Shown here: positions 16,531-25,389 of the stretch, piece by piece
Position numbering within the stretch: the first letter of the stretch is position 1
Layout of the letters: every line of letters starts with the position of its first letter
Assembly: GCF_005280585.1 (NCBI RefSeq)
Contig: NZ_SZVO01000011.1
Span: forward strand, 124,391-188,390
Reading direction: 5' to 3'
DNA length: 64,000 nt
Origin: Dyadobacter frigoris
Lineage (GTDB): Bacteria > Bacteroidota > Bacteroidia > Cytophagales > Spirosomataceae
Notes under the pieces: model-generated
What the model was told of the DNA's origin: nothing
Databases searched by the model: none
Seen by the model: the letters and a program-made list of their open reading frames with translations, nothing else
Position numbers and translations under genes: made by a program

Positions 16531-17151
16531 CTATTTCTCAATGATTAGAAATGAATTCTTTGAACCCGGTACTGAGCCACTTACAACTATAAGATTTTGC
16601 TCAGGTATCACTTTCAGAATACGCAAATTCTGAATTTTTACACGATTGTTACCCATGCGCCCACCCATACGAATGCCTTTAAATACGCGTGACGGGAACG
16701 AACAAGCACCAATCGAACCTGGGTGACGTGCACGGTTATGCTGACCGTGTGTTTGTCCACCAACTCCTGCGAAACCATGACGTTTTACAACACCCTGGAA
16801 ACCGCGGCCTTTGGCAGAACCTACTACATCCACGAATTCACCTTCTTCAAATACATCTTGTACTGATAGTGAAGTTCCAAGTTCATGCTGCACTTCAAAT
16901 TCCTTAAACTCAACAAGCTTATGCTTTGGAGTTGTACCGGCCTTTTTGAAGTGACCTATTAACGGCTGAGTAGAGTTTTTCTCTCTTTTCTCGCCAAAAC
17001 CTAATTGGATGGCCTTATAACCATCCTTTTCCTCGGACCTAACTTGTGTAACAACACAAGGACCAGCTTGAATCACAGTACATGCCAGAGCCTGCCCGTC
17101 AGCATTGTACAAACTAGTCATTCCGATTTTTTTACCTATTAAACCAGACAT
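16531..17151 (-). CDS. rplC: 50S ribosomal protein L3
   Basis: Assembly-initiating protein reaching toward the peptidyl transferase centre. The 206-aa product begins MSGLIGKKIGMTSLYNADG and contains the L3 signature (GRGFQGVVKRHGFAG, ending GGRMGNNRVKIQNL). It is the first gene behind a terminator and a consensus promoter, so the long S10-spc-alpha transcript may begin here rather than at rpsJ. Confidence 0.98.
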   Translation of the reverse strand: MSGLIGKKIGMTSLYNADGQALACTVIQAGPCVVTQVRSEEKDGYKAIQLGFGEKREKNSTQPLIGHFKKAGTTPKHKLVEFKEFEVQHELGTSLSVQDVFEEGEFVDVVGSAKGRGFQGVVKRHGFAGVGGQTHGQHNRARHPGSIGACSFPSRVFKGIRMGGRMGNNRVKIQNLRILKVIPEQNLIVVSGSVPGSKNSFLIIEK

Positions 17152-17201
17152 CGTAATTAATTTAAATTAGCAGGTAAAACCCTATTCTTTAAAACGGACT
17201 G

Positions 17202-17232
17202 CAAAGATAGAAATTTGAATTTTTATATCAAA
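17202..17232 (-). promoter_or_regulatory. Consensus Bacteroidota promoter for rplC and the downstream cluster
   Basis: On the minus strand: TTTG (17229-17232), exactly 19 nt, then TATCTTTG (17202-17209). This is a full match to the -33/-7 pattern of the Bacteroidota primary sigma factor. The -7 element lies about 50 bases before the rplC start and downstream of the rpsJ terminator. Confidence 0.8.
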
Positions 17233-17265
17233 GCGGTTTTTTATTATTTCTCACTGATAATCAGC

Positions 17266-17296
17266 AAAAAAGGTCAGATGTACTAAACATCTGACC
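17266..17296 (-). terminator. Intrinsic terminator between rpsJ and rplC
   Basis: GGTCAGATGT (17272-17281) and ACATCTGACC (17287-17296) form a perfect 10-bp stem with a 5-nt loop. On the minus strand it is followed by six Us (17266-17271). It lies 138 bases past the rpsJ stop and just before the rplC promoter. Confidence 0.85.
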
Positions 17297-17434
17297 TCAG
17301 TTAATTCCTGGCACTAATCGAATACAAAAAAACATTCGAATTATTACCTGAATGAGCTCAGATGCGGTTTCCAATTATTAAGGACCTTCACCCAATTATG
17401 TAAATGACTTAATTAAATAAGCCTGTAAGAATCA

Positions 17435-17740
17435 CTAAACTTTGATCTCTACATCAACACCGCTTGGCAATTCAAGCTTCATCAGTGCATCAACAGTTTT
17501 TGCACTTGTAGAGAAAATGTCTACCAGACGTTTGTAAGTACAAAGCTGGAATTGTTCACGCGACTTTTTGTTCACGTGAGGAGAACGTAAAACAGTGAAT
17601 TTCTCTGTTTTAGTTGGCAATGGGATTGGACCGCTAACAACGGCGCCAGTTGCCTTAACAGCCTTAACGATCTTCTCAGCCGATTTGTCAACTAAGTTGT
17701 GATCGAATGACCGCAATTTGATACGAATTTTTTGATTCAT
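17435..17740 (-). CDS. rpsJ: 30S ribosomal protein S10
   Basis: Head protein and, elsewhere, partner of NusB in antitermination. The 101-aa product begins MNQKIRIKLRSFDHNLVD and contains GPIPLPTKTEKFTVLRSPHV and LELPSGVDVEI, typical of S10. It follows fusA after 136 bases and is separated from rplC by a terminator, which groups it with fusA. Confidence 0.98.
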   Translation of the reverse strand: MNQKIRIKLRSFDHNLVDKSAEKIVKAVKATGAVVSGPIPLPTKTEKFTVLRSPHVNKKSREQFQLCTYKRLVDIFSTSAKTVDALMKLELPSGVDVEIKV

Positions 17741-17836
17741 CTTATTTGCTTATTTCCGGTTCTTGAAAATTTGAGCGGAACGAATCCCGACAATCCACCA
17801 GCGAAAGAACCATTTACTTCACTGGCTTAAATATTT

Positions 17837-17868
17837 TTAGCCACTGCCCTTTTCAGAGCAGTGGCTAA
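17837..17868 (-). other. Eleven-bp hairpin directly after fusA
   Basis: TTAGCCACTGC (17837-17847) and GCAGTGGCTAA (17858-17868) pair perfectly over a 10-nt loop, 8 bases past the fusA stop. On the minus strand it is followed by AAAAAUAUUU rather than a clean U-run, so termination would be partial at most. It could set the fusA:rpsJ ratio or protect the fusA 3' end. Confidence 0.5.
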
Positions 17869-17876
17869 TATTTTTA

Positions 17877-19997
17877 TTAAGCTTTAACTAAGCCTTTTGC
17901 TTTCTCAATTACTGTATCAGAGATATGCTGCGGTACAATTTCGTAGTAAGCGAAAGTCAACGAAGCAGTAGCACGTCCGGATGACATCGTACGAAGATCT
18001 GTTACATAACCGAACAATTCAGATAAAGGAACGTCCGCTTTGATAACCTGAGCACCATTACGCGAATCCATACCTCTCATGATACCACGACGACGGTTAA
18101 GGTCACCTGTGATAGGTCCAGTGTATTCGTCAGGCGTAAGTACTTCAACGTGCATAACCGGCTCCATCAATTTAGAACCTGCGTGACGTGCTGATTCTCT
18201 GAAACCAATTTTAGCTGCTAATTCAAAAGATAGTGCATCTGAATCGACATCGTGGAATGAACCGTGGTACAAACGCACTTTCATCGAATCCAAAGGATAT
18301 CCACCCAAAGCACCATTCGACATAGAAGCTTCGAACCCTTTTTGTATCGGAGCGATAAATTCACGAGGAATAGTACCACCTACAATCTGGTTAACGAACT
18401 GTAAACCAGTTTTTGGCTCTTGTCCTTCTTCGTTGTCGTCTCTTGGTCCGATTTCAAAAAGGATATCGGCAAACTTACCACGACCACCCGTTTGTTTCTT
18501 GTAAACTTCACGGTGTTCAAAGTTCTTGGTAAGAACCTCTTTGTAAGCAACCTGAGGAGCACCCTGGTTTACTTCAACTTTAAATTCACGACGCATACGG
18601 TCGATGATAATTTCAAGGTGAAGTTCTCCCATTCCTTTGATGATCGTCTGACCTGTTTCTTCGTTACTTTCAACTTGTAACGTAGGATCTTCTTCGATCA
18701 GTTTAGTGATTGCCTTGCTAAAGTTATCAGCATCCGCAGCTTTCTTAGGCTCAATTGCGTAACCAATTACAGGCTCAGGGAATACCATTGATTCAAGAAC
18801 GATTGGGTTCTTTTCGTCAGATAAAGTATCACCGGTTTTAATATCTTTGAAACCTACTACCGCTCCAATATCACCCGCTTCAAGACGATCAATTTGATTT
18901 TGCTTGTTTGCGTGCATTTGGAAAATACGAGAGATACGCTCCTTATTTCCTGAACGGTTGTTCAACACATAAGAACCTGAATCAAGATATCCTGAATAAG
19001 AACGGATAAAGCAAAGACGTCCTACATAAGGGTCAGTTGCAATTTTAAACGCTAGTGCACAGAAGGGATCTGCATCCGTTGGCTGACGTGATATTTCAAG
19101 ACCAGTACGTGGATCAGTTCCGATGATGCTTTCACGATCCTGAGGAGAAGGCAAAATTGCCATCACATAATCAAGCATCGTTTGAACACCTTTGTTTTTA
19201 AAAGAAGAACCACAAACCATAGGAACGATTTTCATACTGATTGTCGCTGCGCGCAAAGCTGCAAGAATTTCATCTTCCGAGATTGAAGTAGGATCTTCAA
19301 AATATTTTTCCATCAAAGTGTCATCGAATTCGGCAACAGCTTCAAGAAGTTTCTCTCTCCATTCAGTTGCTTCTTCAATCATATCTTCAGGAATCGGAAC
19401 TTCTTTGAAAGTCATTCCTTTATCTTCTTCATTCCATTCGATACCACGGAAATTGATAAGGTCAACTACACCTCTGAAAGTATCTTCAGCACCAATTGGC
19501 AATTGAAGAGGGACAGCGTAGCTACCAAGCATTTCTTTCACCTGCGCACAAACTTTAAGAAAGTCTGCACCAGAACGGTCCATTTTATTTACGAAACCGA
19601 TACGTGCTACATTATAGTTGTTAGCCAAACGCCAGTTCGTTTCTGACTGAGGCTCAACCCCATCAACCGCACTGAATAAGAAAACCAATCCATCCAATAC
19701 ACGAAGAGAACGGTTTACCTCAACAGTAAAGTCAACGTGACCTGGTGTATCAATAATGTTGATATGGTATTTTTCATTACGGTAAGTCCAATCTACTGTT
19801 GTAGCAGCCGAAGTAATGGTAATACCACGCTCTTGCTCCTGCTCCATCCAGTCCATTGTAGCAGCACCATCATGTACTTCTCCAATTTTATGGCTTACTC
19901 CTGCGTAATAAAGAATACGCTCGGTGGTTGTAGTTTTACCCGCATCAATGTGCGCAGCAATACCAATATTTCTTGTTAATCTTAGATCACGTGCCAT
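17877..19997 (-). CDS. fusA: Elongation factor G
   Basis: GTPase that drives translocation on the ribosome. The 706-aa length is typical. The G domain shows the P-loop AHIDAGKTTTTERI (near residue 15-28), DTPGHVDFT and NKMD; domains II-V follow, with the domain IV segment GRGKFADILFEIGP and domain V ending in FGYVTDLRTMSSGRA. It has its own promoter-like element upstream, because an unrelated lipoprotein gene separates it from rpsG. Confidence 0.98.
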   Translation of the reverse strand: MARDLRLTRNIGIAAHIDAGKTTTTERILYYAGVSHKIGEVHDGAATMDWMEQEQERGITITSAATTVDWTYRNEKYHINIIDTPGHVDFTVEVNRSLRVLDGLVFLFSAVDGVEPQSETNWRLANNYNVARIGFVNKMDRSGADFLKVCAQVKEMLGSYAVPLQLPIGAEDTFRGVVDLINFRGIEWNEEDKGMTFKEVPIPEDMIEEATEWREKLLEAVAEFDDTLMEKYFEDPTSISEDEILAALRAATISMKIVPMVCGSSFKNKGVQTMLDYVMAILPSPQDRESIIGTDPRTGLEISRQPTDADPFCALAFKIATDPYVGRLCFIRSYSGYLDSGSYVLNNRSGNKERISRIFQMHANKQNQIDRLEAGDIGAVVGFKDIKTGDTLSDEKNPIVLESMVFPEPVIGYAIEPKKAADADNFSKAITKLIEEDPTLQVESNEETGQTIIKGMGELHLEIIIDRMRREFKVEVNQGAPQVAYKEVLTKNFEHREVYKKQTGGRGKFADILFEIGPRDDNEEGQEPKTGLQFVNQIVGGTIPREFIAPIQKGFEASMSNGALGGYPLDSMKVRLYHGSFHDVDSDALSFELAAKIGFRESARHAGSKLMEPVMHVEVLTPDEYTGPITGDLNRRRGIMRGMDSRNGAQVIKADVPLSELFGYVTDLRTMSSGRATASLTFAYYEIVPQHISDTVIEKAKGLVKA

Positions 19998-20099
19998 GGC
20001 AAATGGTGCTGTTATTTATATTCGTTGTGCAATTCAATTCTTGAAGCAAGTCTGAACATTCTTAGGGCATTTTCACACCACTGCAAAAAATTCAGAGTG

Positions 20100-20131
20100 C
20101 AAAAGTATAAATAGTTGATTATAAAAACAAT
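20100..20131 (-). promoter_or_regulatory. Probable fusA promoter
   Basis: The minus strand has TACTTTTG (20100-20107), a match to TAnnTTTG, with ATTG (20128-20131) 20 nt upstream in place of TTTG. It lies about 100 bases ahead of the fusA start, in the gap after the LRR gene. Confidence 0.5.
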
Positions 20132-20226
20132 GGTGAAGAGATATTTTTTAGAAATATTTAGGTTATTAACAAAAGCTAGTGTTTGCGTCTAGAAAAATAC
20201 AGGCGTTATCAGCTTTATTTTTGCAA

Positions 20227-21417
20227 CTAATTACAAACAACGAATTTAACATTGTCAGGCTTTCCCCAATTTATGTCTGACTCAAGTGGTAATTCATTAA
20301 CACAAATGGAGGATAATTTTGGGGAACTTCCAATTATAAACTTTTGCAAATTCTTACAGGGCCGTAAGTCCAGACTTGAAAGTTCTATCCAGTTATCCCC
20401 GTAAAATTCCTTTAACATGGTATTACCTGCAAGATTTATCTCACGAAGTTTTGAATCATGAATTACGAGATTTTCAAGTTTTGTATTCGATCTCAAATCC
20501 AGCTTCTCAAATCCAGGGCGCAAGTACAAACTTTTCAGTTTTGGTAATGATGAAAAATCCACTGGTTTAACACCACCGCTTAACGACAATGATATGACGT
20601 CAGGTATTGCCTTAAAATCGAGTAATACATCATTTGAGTAATAAAGTTGTATAGTATCAAGTTTTGAAAGGCCGGGTAATTTTAAATCTATATCAGAGGC
20701 ACCTAAAATCAGAAAACTTAAATTTGCAAGCATACTAACGTCCAACGTTTTCAACGCTGGTGAATAACAAATTAACTTTTTTAGATTTAAATTCCTGCTT
20801 AGGTCTAATTTTGAGAATCGCTCGCCACCAGGTGCGCTTAGAATTTCCAATGCCGTATTTTTGGACAAATCAAGCGTCTCTAAATCATAATTGTCATCAC
20901 AAAAGATTTCCCGAAGTTTAGTATTTTGACTCAAATCCAACTTGGATAAATGATTACCTCTGCAATTAAGAATTTTCAGCTCTTTACAATTGCTGATATT
21001 CAAATATTTAAGACTTTTACGCTCCCCGCCGACTTCCATTCCGGTTTCTATGTGCAATGATTCCAGCTTGGTATTGCTACTTAAATCCAGTGAATCCGGC
21101 TTGGTGTAAAGCGCGGTTAAGGATTTAAGATTTACAAAATATTCTATTCCTTTTAATCCCTGTATCTCTTCTTTCACCTGCGGCCGGATAACGAGCGTTT
21201 CAATATTTTTAACATCCATGTATCGAATCTTGCCATCTTCCTTGCCTAGTTTGTCAATCCCTAAACGAATTAATTCTTTCTCAAAACCTTTGTCAAAAAG
21301 TACAAGAGAATTGTCGCTTAATATTTCCTCACCGATTTCAATAACAGGTTCAACCTTTTTGGAATGACAGGAAAGAATCATGATCAGGCATAAGCCCAGA
21401 ATGCAGAAATTTTTCAT
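20227..21417 (-). CDS. Leucine-rich-repeat lipoprotein
   Basis: The 396-aa product has a signal peptide with a lipobox-like LIMILSC, so it is probably an outer-membrane or periplasmic lipoprotein. From about residue 85 onward it is built of LRR units of ~20-22 residues with recurring LDLSxNTxL and LxxLxC patterns, similar to the LRRs of Bacteroidota surface proteins. No enzymatic domain is visible; such repeats usually bind protein or glycan, so the ligand is unknown. The gene lies between rpsG and fusA, which are adjacent in most bacteria. A terminator ends the rpsG transcript before it and fusA has its own promoter element, so it is probably a separate unit. Confidence 0.85.
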   Translation of the reverse strand: MKNFCILGLCLIMILSCHSKKVEPVIEIGEEILSDNSLVLFDKGFEKELIRLGIDKLGKEDGKIRYMDVKNIETLVIRPQVKEEIQGLKGIEYFVNLKSLTALYTKPDSLDLSSNTKLESLHIETGMEVGGERKSLKYLNISNCKELKILNCRGNHLSKLDLSQNTKLREIFCDDNYDLETLDLSKNTALEILSAPGGERFSKLDLSRNLNLKKLICYSPALKTLDVSMLANLSFLILGASDIDLKLPGLSKLDTIQLYYSNDVLLDFKAIPDVISLSLSGGVKPVDFSSLPKLKSLYLRPGFEKLDLRSNTKLENLVIHDSKLREINLAGNTMLKEFYGDNWIELSSLDLRPCKNLQKFIIGSSPKLSSICVNELPLESDINWGKPDNVKFVVCN

Positions 21418-21543
21418 AGCTAAATTTTTTAGGTGAGTTGTTGAGTAAAAGCTTCTTAACTTATTTTGAAAAGAAAATTAAACGTTCAATTCAATCCTTA
21501 AATTTAAAATAAAAATCTAAGTTGTAACCATTCGTGCATAAAA

Positions 21544-21586
21544 TAAAAAAAATCCGGCTACCGCATAAAATGCAGTAGCCGGATTT
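21544..21586 (-). terminator. Terminator after rpsG
   Basis: AAATCCGGCTAC (21550-21561) and GTAGCCGGATTT (21575-21586) form a 12-bp perfect stem over a 13-nt loop, followed on the minus strand by a run of Us (A-run 21544-21552). It ends the rpsL-rpsG transcript 25 bases after the rpsG stop. Confidence 0.85.
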
Positions 21587-21611
21587 AACAGATACGTTAT
21601 AAAACGATTTC

Positions 21612-22079
21612 CTAGAAACGGAAATGCGAGAATGCTTTGTTCGCATCCGCCATACGGTGCGTATCGTCTTTTTTCTTAACAGCAGCACCTTCACCTTTAG
21701 CAGCAGCAACGATTTCACCAGCCAAACGGTCTACCATAGTTTTCTCTCCACGCTTACGAGCGTAGTTGATCAACCATTTCATACCCAAAGCTTGCTTACG
21801 TTCCGGACGTACTTCAGTTGGAACCTGGAAAGTAGCACCACCCACACGACGGCTTTTTACTTCAACAGATGGAGTTACATTGTTCAATGCTTTTTTCCAG
21901 GTTTCAAGACCACTTTCGCTGGTTTTTTTCTCAACCACTTCTAATGCGTCATAAAAAATTGTGAAAGCAATGCTTTTCTTGCCTTGAAGCATCAGGTTGT
22001 TTACAAATTTTGTAACCTGTACATCTCTGAACTTAGGATCAGGCAGGATATATCTTTTCTTTGGTTTGGACTTTCTCAT
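21612..22079 (-). CDS. rpsG: 30S ribosomal protein S7
   Basis: Primary 16S 3'-domain binder; it represses the str operon in E. coli. The start is set at the ATG giving MRKSKPKKRYILPDPKF, the family N-terminus; the longer open frame adds 16 unconserved residues. The 155-aa length is standard. Contains ALEVVEKKTSESGLETWKKA and GGATFQVPTEVRPERKQALG. Second gene after rpsL, and followed by a terminator instead of fusA. Confidence 0.98.
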   Translation of the reverse strand: MRKSKPKKRYILPDPKFRDVQVTKFVNNLMLQGKKSIAFTIFYDALEVVEKKTSESGLETWKKALNNVTPSVEVKSRRVGGATFQVPTEVRPERKQALGMKWLINYARKRGEKTMVDRLAGEIVAAAKGEGAAVKKKDDTHRMADANKAFSHFRF

Positions 22080-22202
22080 TTTAATACTTAATGTTTTACA
22101 CGAGGTTTCGTTTTGCAACTTATTCACCCTGAACAGAATCCAGGATTACTTCCCTTTTATTTATCAGAATAGTTCTTTAATAAAAGCAGAGAGAGTTACT
22201 TT

Positions 22203-22613
22203 TTATTTTTTCTTACCTTTTACCGGTGCTGCAACTTGTCCTGGTTTAGGGCGTTTTGCACCGTATTTAGAACGACGTTGTTTACGTCCGCTAACACCTG
22301 CAGTATCTAATGCTCCACGAATAATGTGGTAACGAACACCTGGTAAATCTTTAACACGACCACCACGGATCAAAACGATCGAGTGCTCTTGCAAGTTGTG
22401 GCCTTCACCCGGGATGTAGGCATTCACTTCTTTGTTGTTAGAAAGACGAACACGCGCAACTTTACGAAGTGCTGAGTTCGGTTTCTTTGGCGTTGTCGTA
22501 TATACACGAGTACATACTCCACGACGCTGAGGGCAAGAATCCAAAGCCGGTGACTTGGATTTCCATGTAATGGTCTCTCTACCTTTACGGACTAATTGTG
22601 AAATAGTTGGCAT
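22203..22613 (-). CDS. rpsL: 30S ribosomal protein S12
   Basis: Decoding-centre protein. The 136-aa product begins MPTISQLVRKGRETI and has the conserved loop TTTPKKPNSALRK; the Lys residues whose change gives streptomycin resistance (in TPKKPNS, and in KDLPGVRYH) are wild type. First gene of the str cluster, with a full-consensus promoter 76 bases upstream. Confidence 0.98.
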   Translation of the reverse strand: MPTISQLVRKGRETITWKSKSPALDSCPQRRGVCTRVYTTTPKKPNSALRKVARVRLSNNKEVNAYIPGEGHNLQEHSIVLIRGGRVKDLPGVRYHIIRGALDTAGVSGRKQRRSKYGAKRPKPGQVAAPVKGKKK

Positions 22614-23193
22614 TTAATGAATTGATTTTAATCTAGTTAATCAACTAATCGATTATTTTGAAAACAATATTCTCTAAAAATCGGACTGCAAAAGTAACAG
22701 ACTTAACCTGATTTACAAAATGTTAATAATATTTTTTTAACCAAACAGTATACAATAGTCCTTTTAAAGCCATCCGATATCATTTAGGATTACGGGTTTA
22801 TTACATTATCTTATCTGAATTGAAGCTGCAATAGCAGGTTTTGTTATATTAAAAAGTTACTTTGCAACAAAACAAAGGTATATTTCGATTAATAGGAGTA
22901 ATCACGAAACTTGTTGTCTGCATTATTTAAGACAAAAATTAAATTTTTGAAAAAAGTTAAAATATAACCCCACGGAAAAATTAATCGTGATTTGTAACTG
23001 TTGTTTAACAAAAATCCAGCCCTAATCATTATATAATGCCGCCGGGTAACTATTTTAGGACGATCATTTTATTTTTTCGATAAAATTATTTGTCCTTCAT
23101 ATCCAGAATTTTATTTCCAAACGTTGTTTAGTAGTATTGTCTTTTAGAACCCATAAACGCTCATCAAATTCGTTAGCATTTATACATAATTAT
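22614..23193. other. 580-bp divergent intergenic region between rpsL and the PorE-like gene
   Basis: AT-rich and without any supportable reading frame. It holds the rpsL promoter near its left end. No clear TAnnTTTG promoter was found for the rightward PorE-like gene, and no repeat or riboswitch-like structure was recognised. Confidence 0.6.
22689..22719 (-). promoter_or_regulatory. Consensus str-operon promoter (rpsL)
   Basis: On the minus strand TTTG (22716-22719), exactly 19 nt, then TACTTTTG (22689-22696): a complete match to the Bacteroidota -33/-7 pattern. It lies 76 bases before the rpsL start. Confidence 0.8.
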
Positions 23194-25215
23194 ATGAAAA
23201 TATTGCGGTGTAATTTTACCCTCGTTATTAGTATTCTGGTACTAGGCACGTTCCTGGCTGGTTGTAATTCTGCCATGCAGGCTTATAAAGACGGAATAAA
23301 GAAATTTGATAATGGGGAGTACGATCTCGCCATTAAAGGTTTGGAAAAAGCGGCGGCAGCAAACTATGAACCAACGCAGACAAACTTCATGATTGCCGAA
23401 TCCTATCGCCTTTCTAACCGTTTTAAGGAAGCTATTCCTTTTTATAAAAAAGCATTGGATGGTGGTACCACAAATCCGGAAGCTCAGTTTCAATATGCTT
23501 ATGCTTTGAAAACTACCGGGCAGTATAAAGAAGCAGCTGATCAGTTTGCTTTATTTGCGAAAGCGACGAACAGCCCGAAAAATTTACAGGAAAGGGCTTT
23601 ACGCGAAATTGAAATTCTAAAAATCACAGACAAATTAAGCATTGAAAAAATGCCTGATGTGAAATTGAAAGATATTCCTTTTAACGGCGCTGGCTCTGAC
23701 TTCTCCCCTACCGTTCTTGGTAATGAGCTCGTTTTTTCTTCTTCCAAAAAAGAAAAGATCTATAAAAATAACGGCCAGTCTATGTTAGGCCTTTACAAAA
23801 TTGCTCTTGGAAAAGATCCAGGCGAAACGCAGGGAACATCTGAATTATTCAGTAAGGATATTTTCGCGCCTGATGCAAATGAAGGTTCCCCCGCTTTTAG
23901 TCCGGATGGTAAAATGCTGATTTTTGCACGTGGTAATACGGGGAAAAAGAAAGGTACTGCTGATGTGGATTTATACCAAAGCCGGAATGTTAACGGACAA
24001 TGGACGCCGCCAGCAATTTTGCCGATCAACGATTCTCTGGCCTGGGATGGTTCTCCTTCGTTTTCCCGTGATGGAAAAACATTATATTTTGCTTCAAATC
24101 GTGCTGGTGGAGCAGGTGGAATTGATTTATACAGAACAAATATTGATGCATCCGGCCGTTTCAGCAAACCAGTGAATATGGGCCGTGATATTAATACCGC
24201 TGGTGATGATATGTTCCCATACGTCGCCGAGGGGGGAAAACTTTATTTTGCCTCAGACGGACATCCTGGCTTAGGAAAACTGGATTTATTTTCAGCAACC
24301 CGTACGCAAGGTGTTATCACGATCGAAAACCTTGGATTACCATTTAATAGTCCCCAGGATGATTTTGGACTGATGTTTTACAAAAAAAAGGATCAGGGAT
24401 TTTTCGCTTCCAACCGAGAAGGTGGAAAAGGCGACGATGATATTTATTACTTCTTTACACCCAAAGCACCGGATACTACGATTGCTGTAAAAGATCCGAT
24501 GGATCCTTTGAATCCGCAAAATCCGAATTATATCGAAGGAAAATTAAAGACAGTTCGTTATTTCCTTGCGGGTGATGTTTATGATAACTCAACAAATCCA
24601 ACACCGATCGATTCTGCGATTGTTCACATTTTACCCGATACCTCGGATACCCAAATTGCCCAGCTGAAAACAAATGCTGCCGGTAAGTTCGGAACACAGC
24701 CGGTTGAAGAAGGAAGATCATATGTTCTTTTGGTAACGAAAAAAGGATTCATTAGTAAAAGAGAACCATTCTCGATGAACGGCCGCAGCATTCCACCGAT
24801 CTTTTTGACAAAAGTATTAACGGATACGACGTATCAGGTTTCCATCAAACTGGACAGACTTGAATTAAACAAAACGTTTGTGCTTGACAATATTTATTAT
24901 GATTTGAATAAATATAATATCCGTCCGGATGCGGCGATTGAACTTGACAAATTGGTTCAAATCCTGAAAGATAATCCGACGATGAACATTGAATTAAGTT
25001 CTCATACAGATGCCCGTGCTACGGATGCGTACAATATGACGCTTTCTCAAAACAGGGCCGAGTCGGCGGTAAAGTATTTAAATCTGAAAGGAATTGAAGC
25101 CGAAAGGTTAACGGCCAAAGGTTATGGCGAGCGCCAATTGATTATTCCAAATGCTAAAACAGAAGAAGAACATCAGCGAAACCGTCGTACAGAATTTACG
25201 ATTTTGAGTTACTAA
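23194..25215 (+). CDS. porE: PorE-like T9SS lipoprotein: TPR, beta-propeller, CRD and OmpA domains
   Basis: The 673-aa product begins with a signal peptide and lipobox ending at Cys24 (FLAGC); the longer frame starting at 23137 would bury this signal, so the ATG at 23194 is preferred. Then come TPR repeats (~30-150), a PD40/WD40-like propeller (~180-440, repeated SPDGKML, FSRDGKTLYFASN), a carboxypeptidase-regulatory-like beta fold (~475-560), and an OmpA C-terminal peptidoglycan-binding domain (~575-673, IELSSHTDARAT and NRAESAVKYL). This order matches PorE of the type IX secretion system, which links the complex to peptidoglycan. Paralogs with the same architecture exist in Bacteroidota, so the PorE assignment is likely but not certain. 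Followed by its own terminator. Confidence 0.8.
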   Translation: MKILRCNFTLVISILVLGTFLAGCNSAMQAYKDGIKKFDNGEYDLAIKGLEKAAAANYEPTQTNFMIAESYRLSNRFKEAIPFYKKALDGGTTNPEAQFQYAYALKTTGQYKEAADQFALFAKATNSPKNLQERALREIEILKITDKLSIEKMPDVKLKDIPFNGAGSDFSPTVLGNELVFSSSKKEKIYKNNGQSMLGLYKIALGKDPGETQGTSELFSKDIFAPDANEGSPAFSPDGKMLIFARGNTGKKKGTADVDLYQSRNVNGQWTPPAILPINDSLAWDGSPSFSRDGKTLYFASNRAGGAGGIDLYRTNIDASGRFSKPVNMGRDINTAGDDMFPYVAEGGKLYFASDGHPGLGKLDLFSATRTQGVITIENLGLPFNSPQDDFGLMFYKKKDQGFFASNREGGKGDDDIYYFFTPKAPDTTIAVKDPMDPLNPQNPNYIEGKLKTVRYFLAGDVYDNSTNPTPIDSAIVHILPDTSDTQIAQLKTNAAGKFGTQPVEEGRSYVLLVTKKGFISKREPFSMNGRSIPPIFLTKVLTDTTYQVSIKLDRLELNKTFVLDNIYYDLNKYNIRPDAAIELDKLVQILKDNPTMNIELSSHTDARATDAYNMTLSQNRAESAVKYLNLKGIEAERLTAKGYGERQLIIPNAKTEEEHQRNRRTEFTILSY

Positions 25216-25235
25216 TTTTTGTCTCAAAATTATCG

Positions 25236-25286
25236 GAATCCAACAAAATCAGTCCCGAAGCGACTATTTTGTTGGATTCTTTGTTT
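25236..25286 (+). terminator. Terminator after the PorE-like gene
   Basis: A perfect 14-bp stem (25236-25249 with 25266-25279) around a 16-nt loop, followed by TTTGTTT, 20 bases after the stop codon. Confidence 0.8.
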
Positions 25287-25389
25287 CATAACCACCTTGC
25301 TTTATCTCGTTCTCCGTTCGTCATGCATTCGGGCAATTTTAGTATACTTGCAAGAACAACAATAAATTCTTCTTCTATTATTTTCTTCA

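Noticed and set aside
23137..23193. Upstream extension of the PorE-like gene
   Set aside because: Starting there would place 19 residues ahead of a clear lipoprotein signal peptide.
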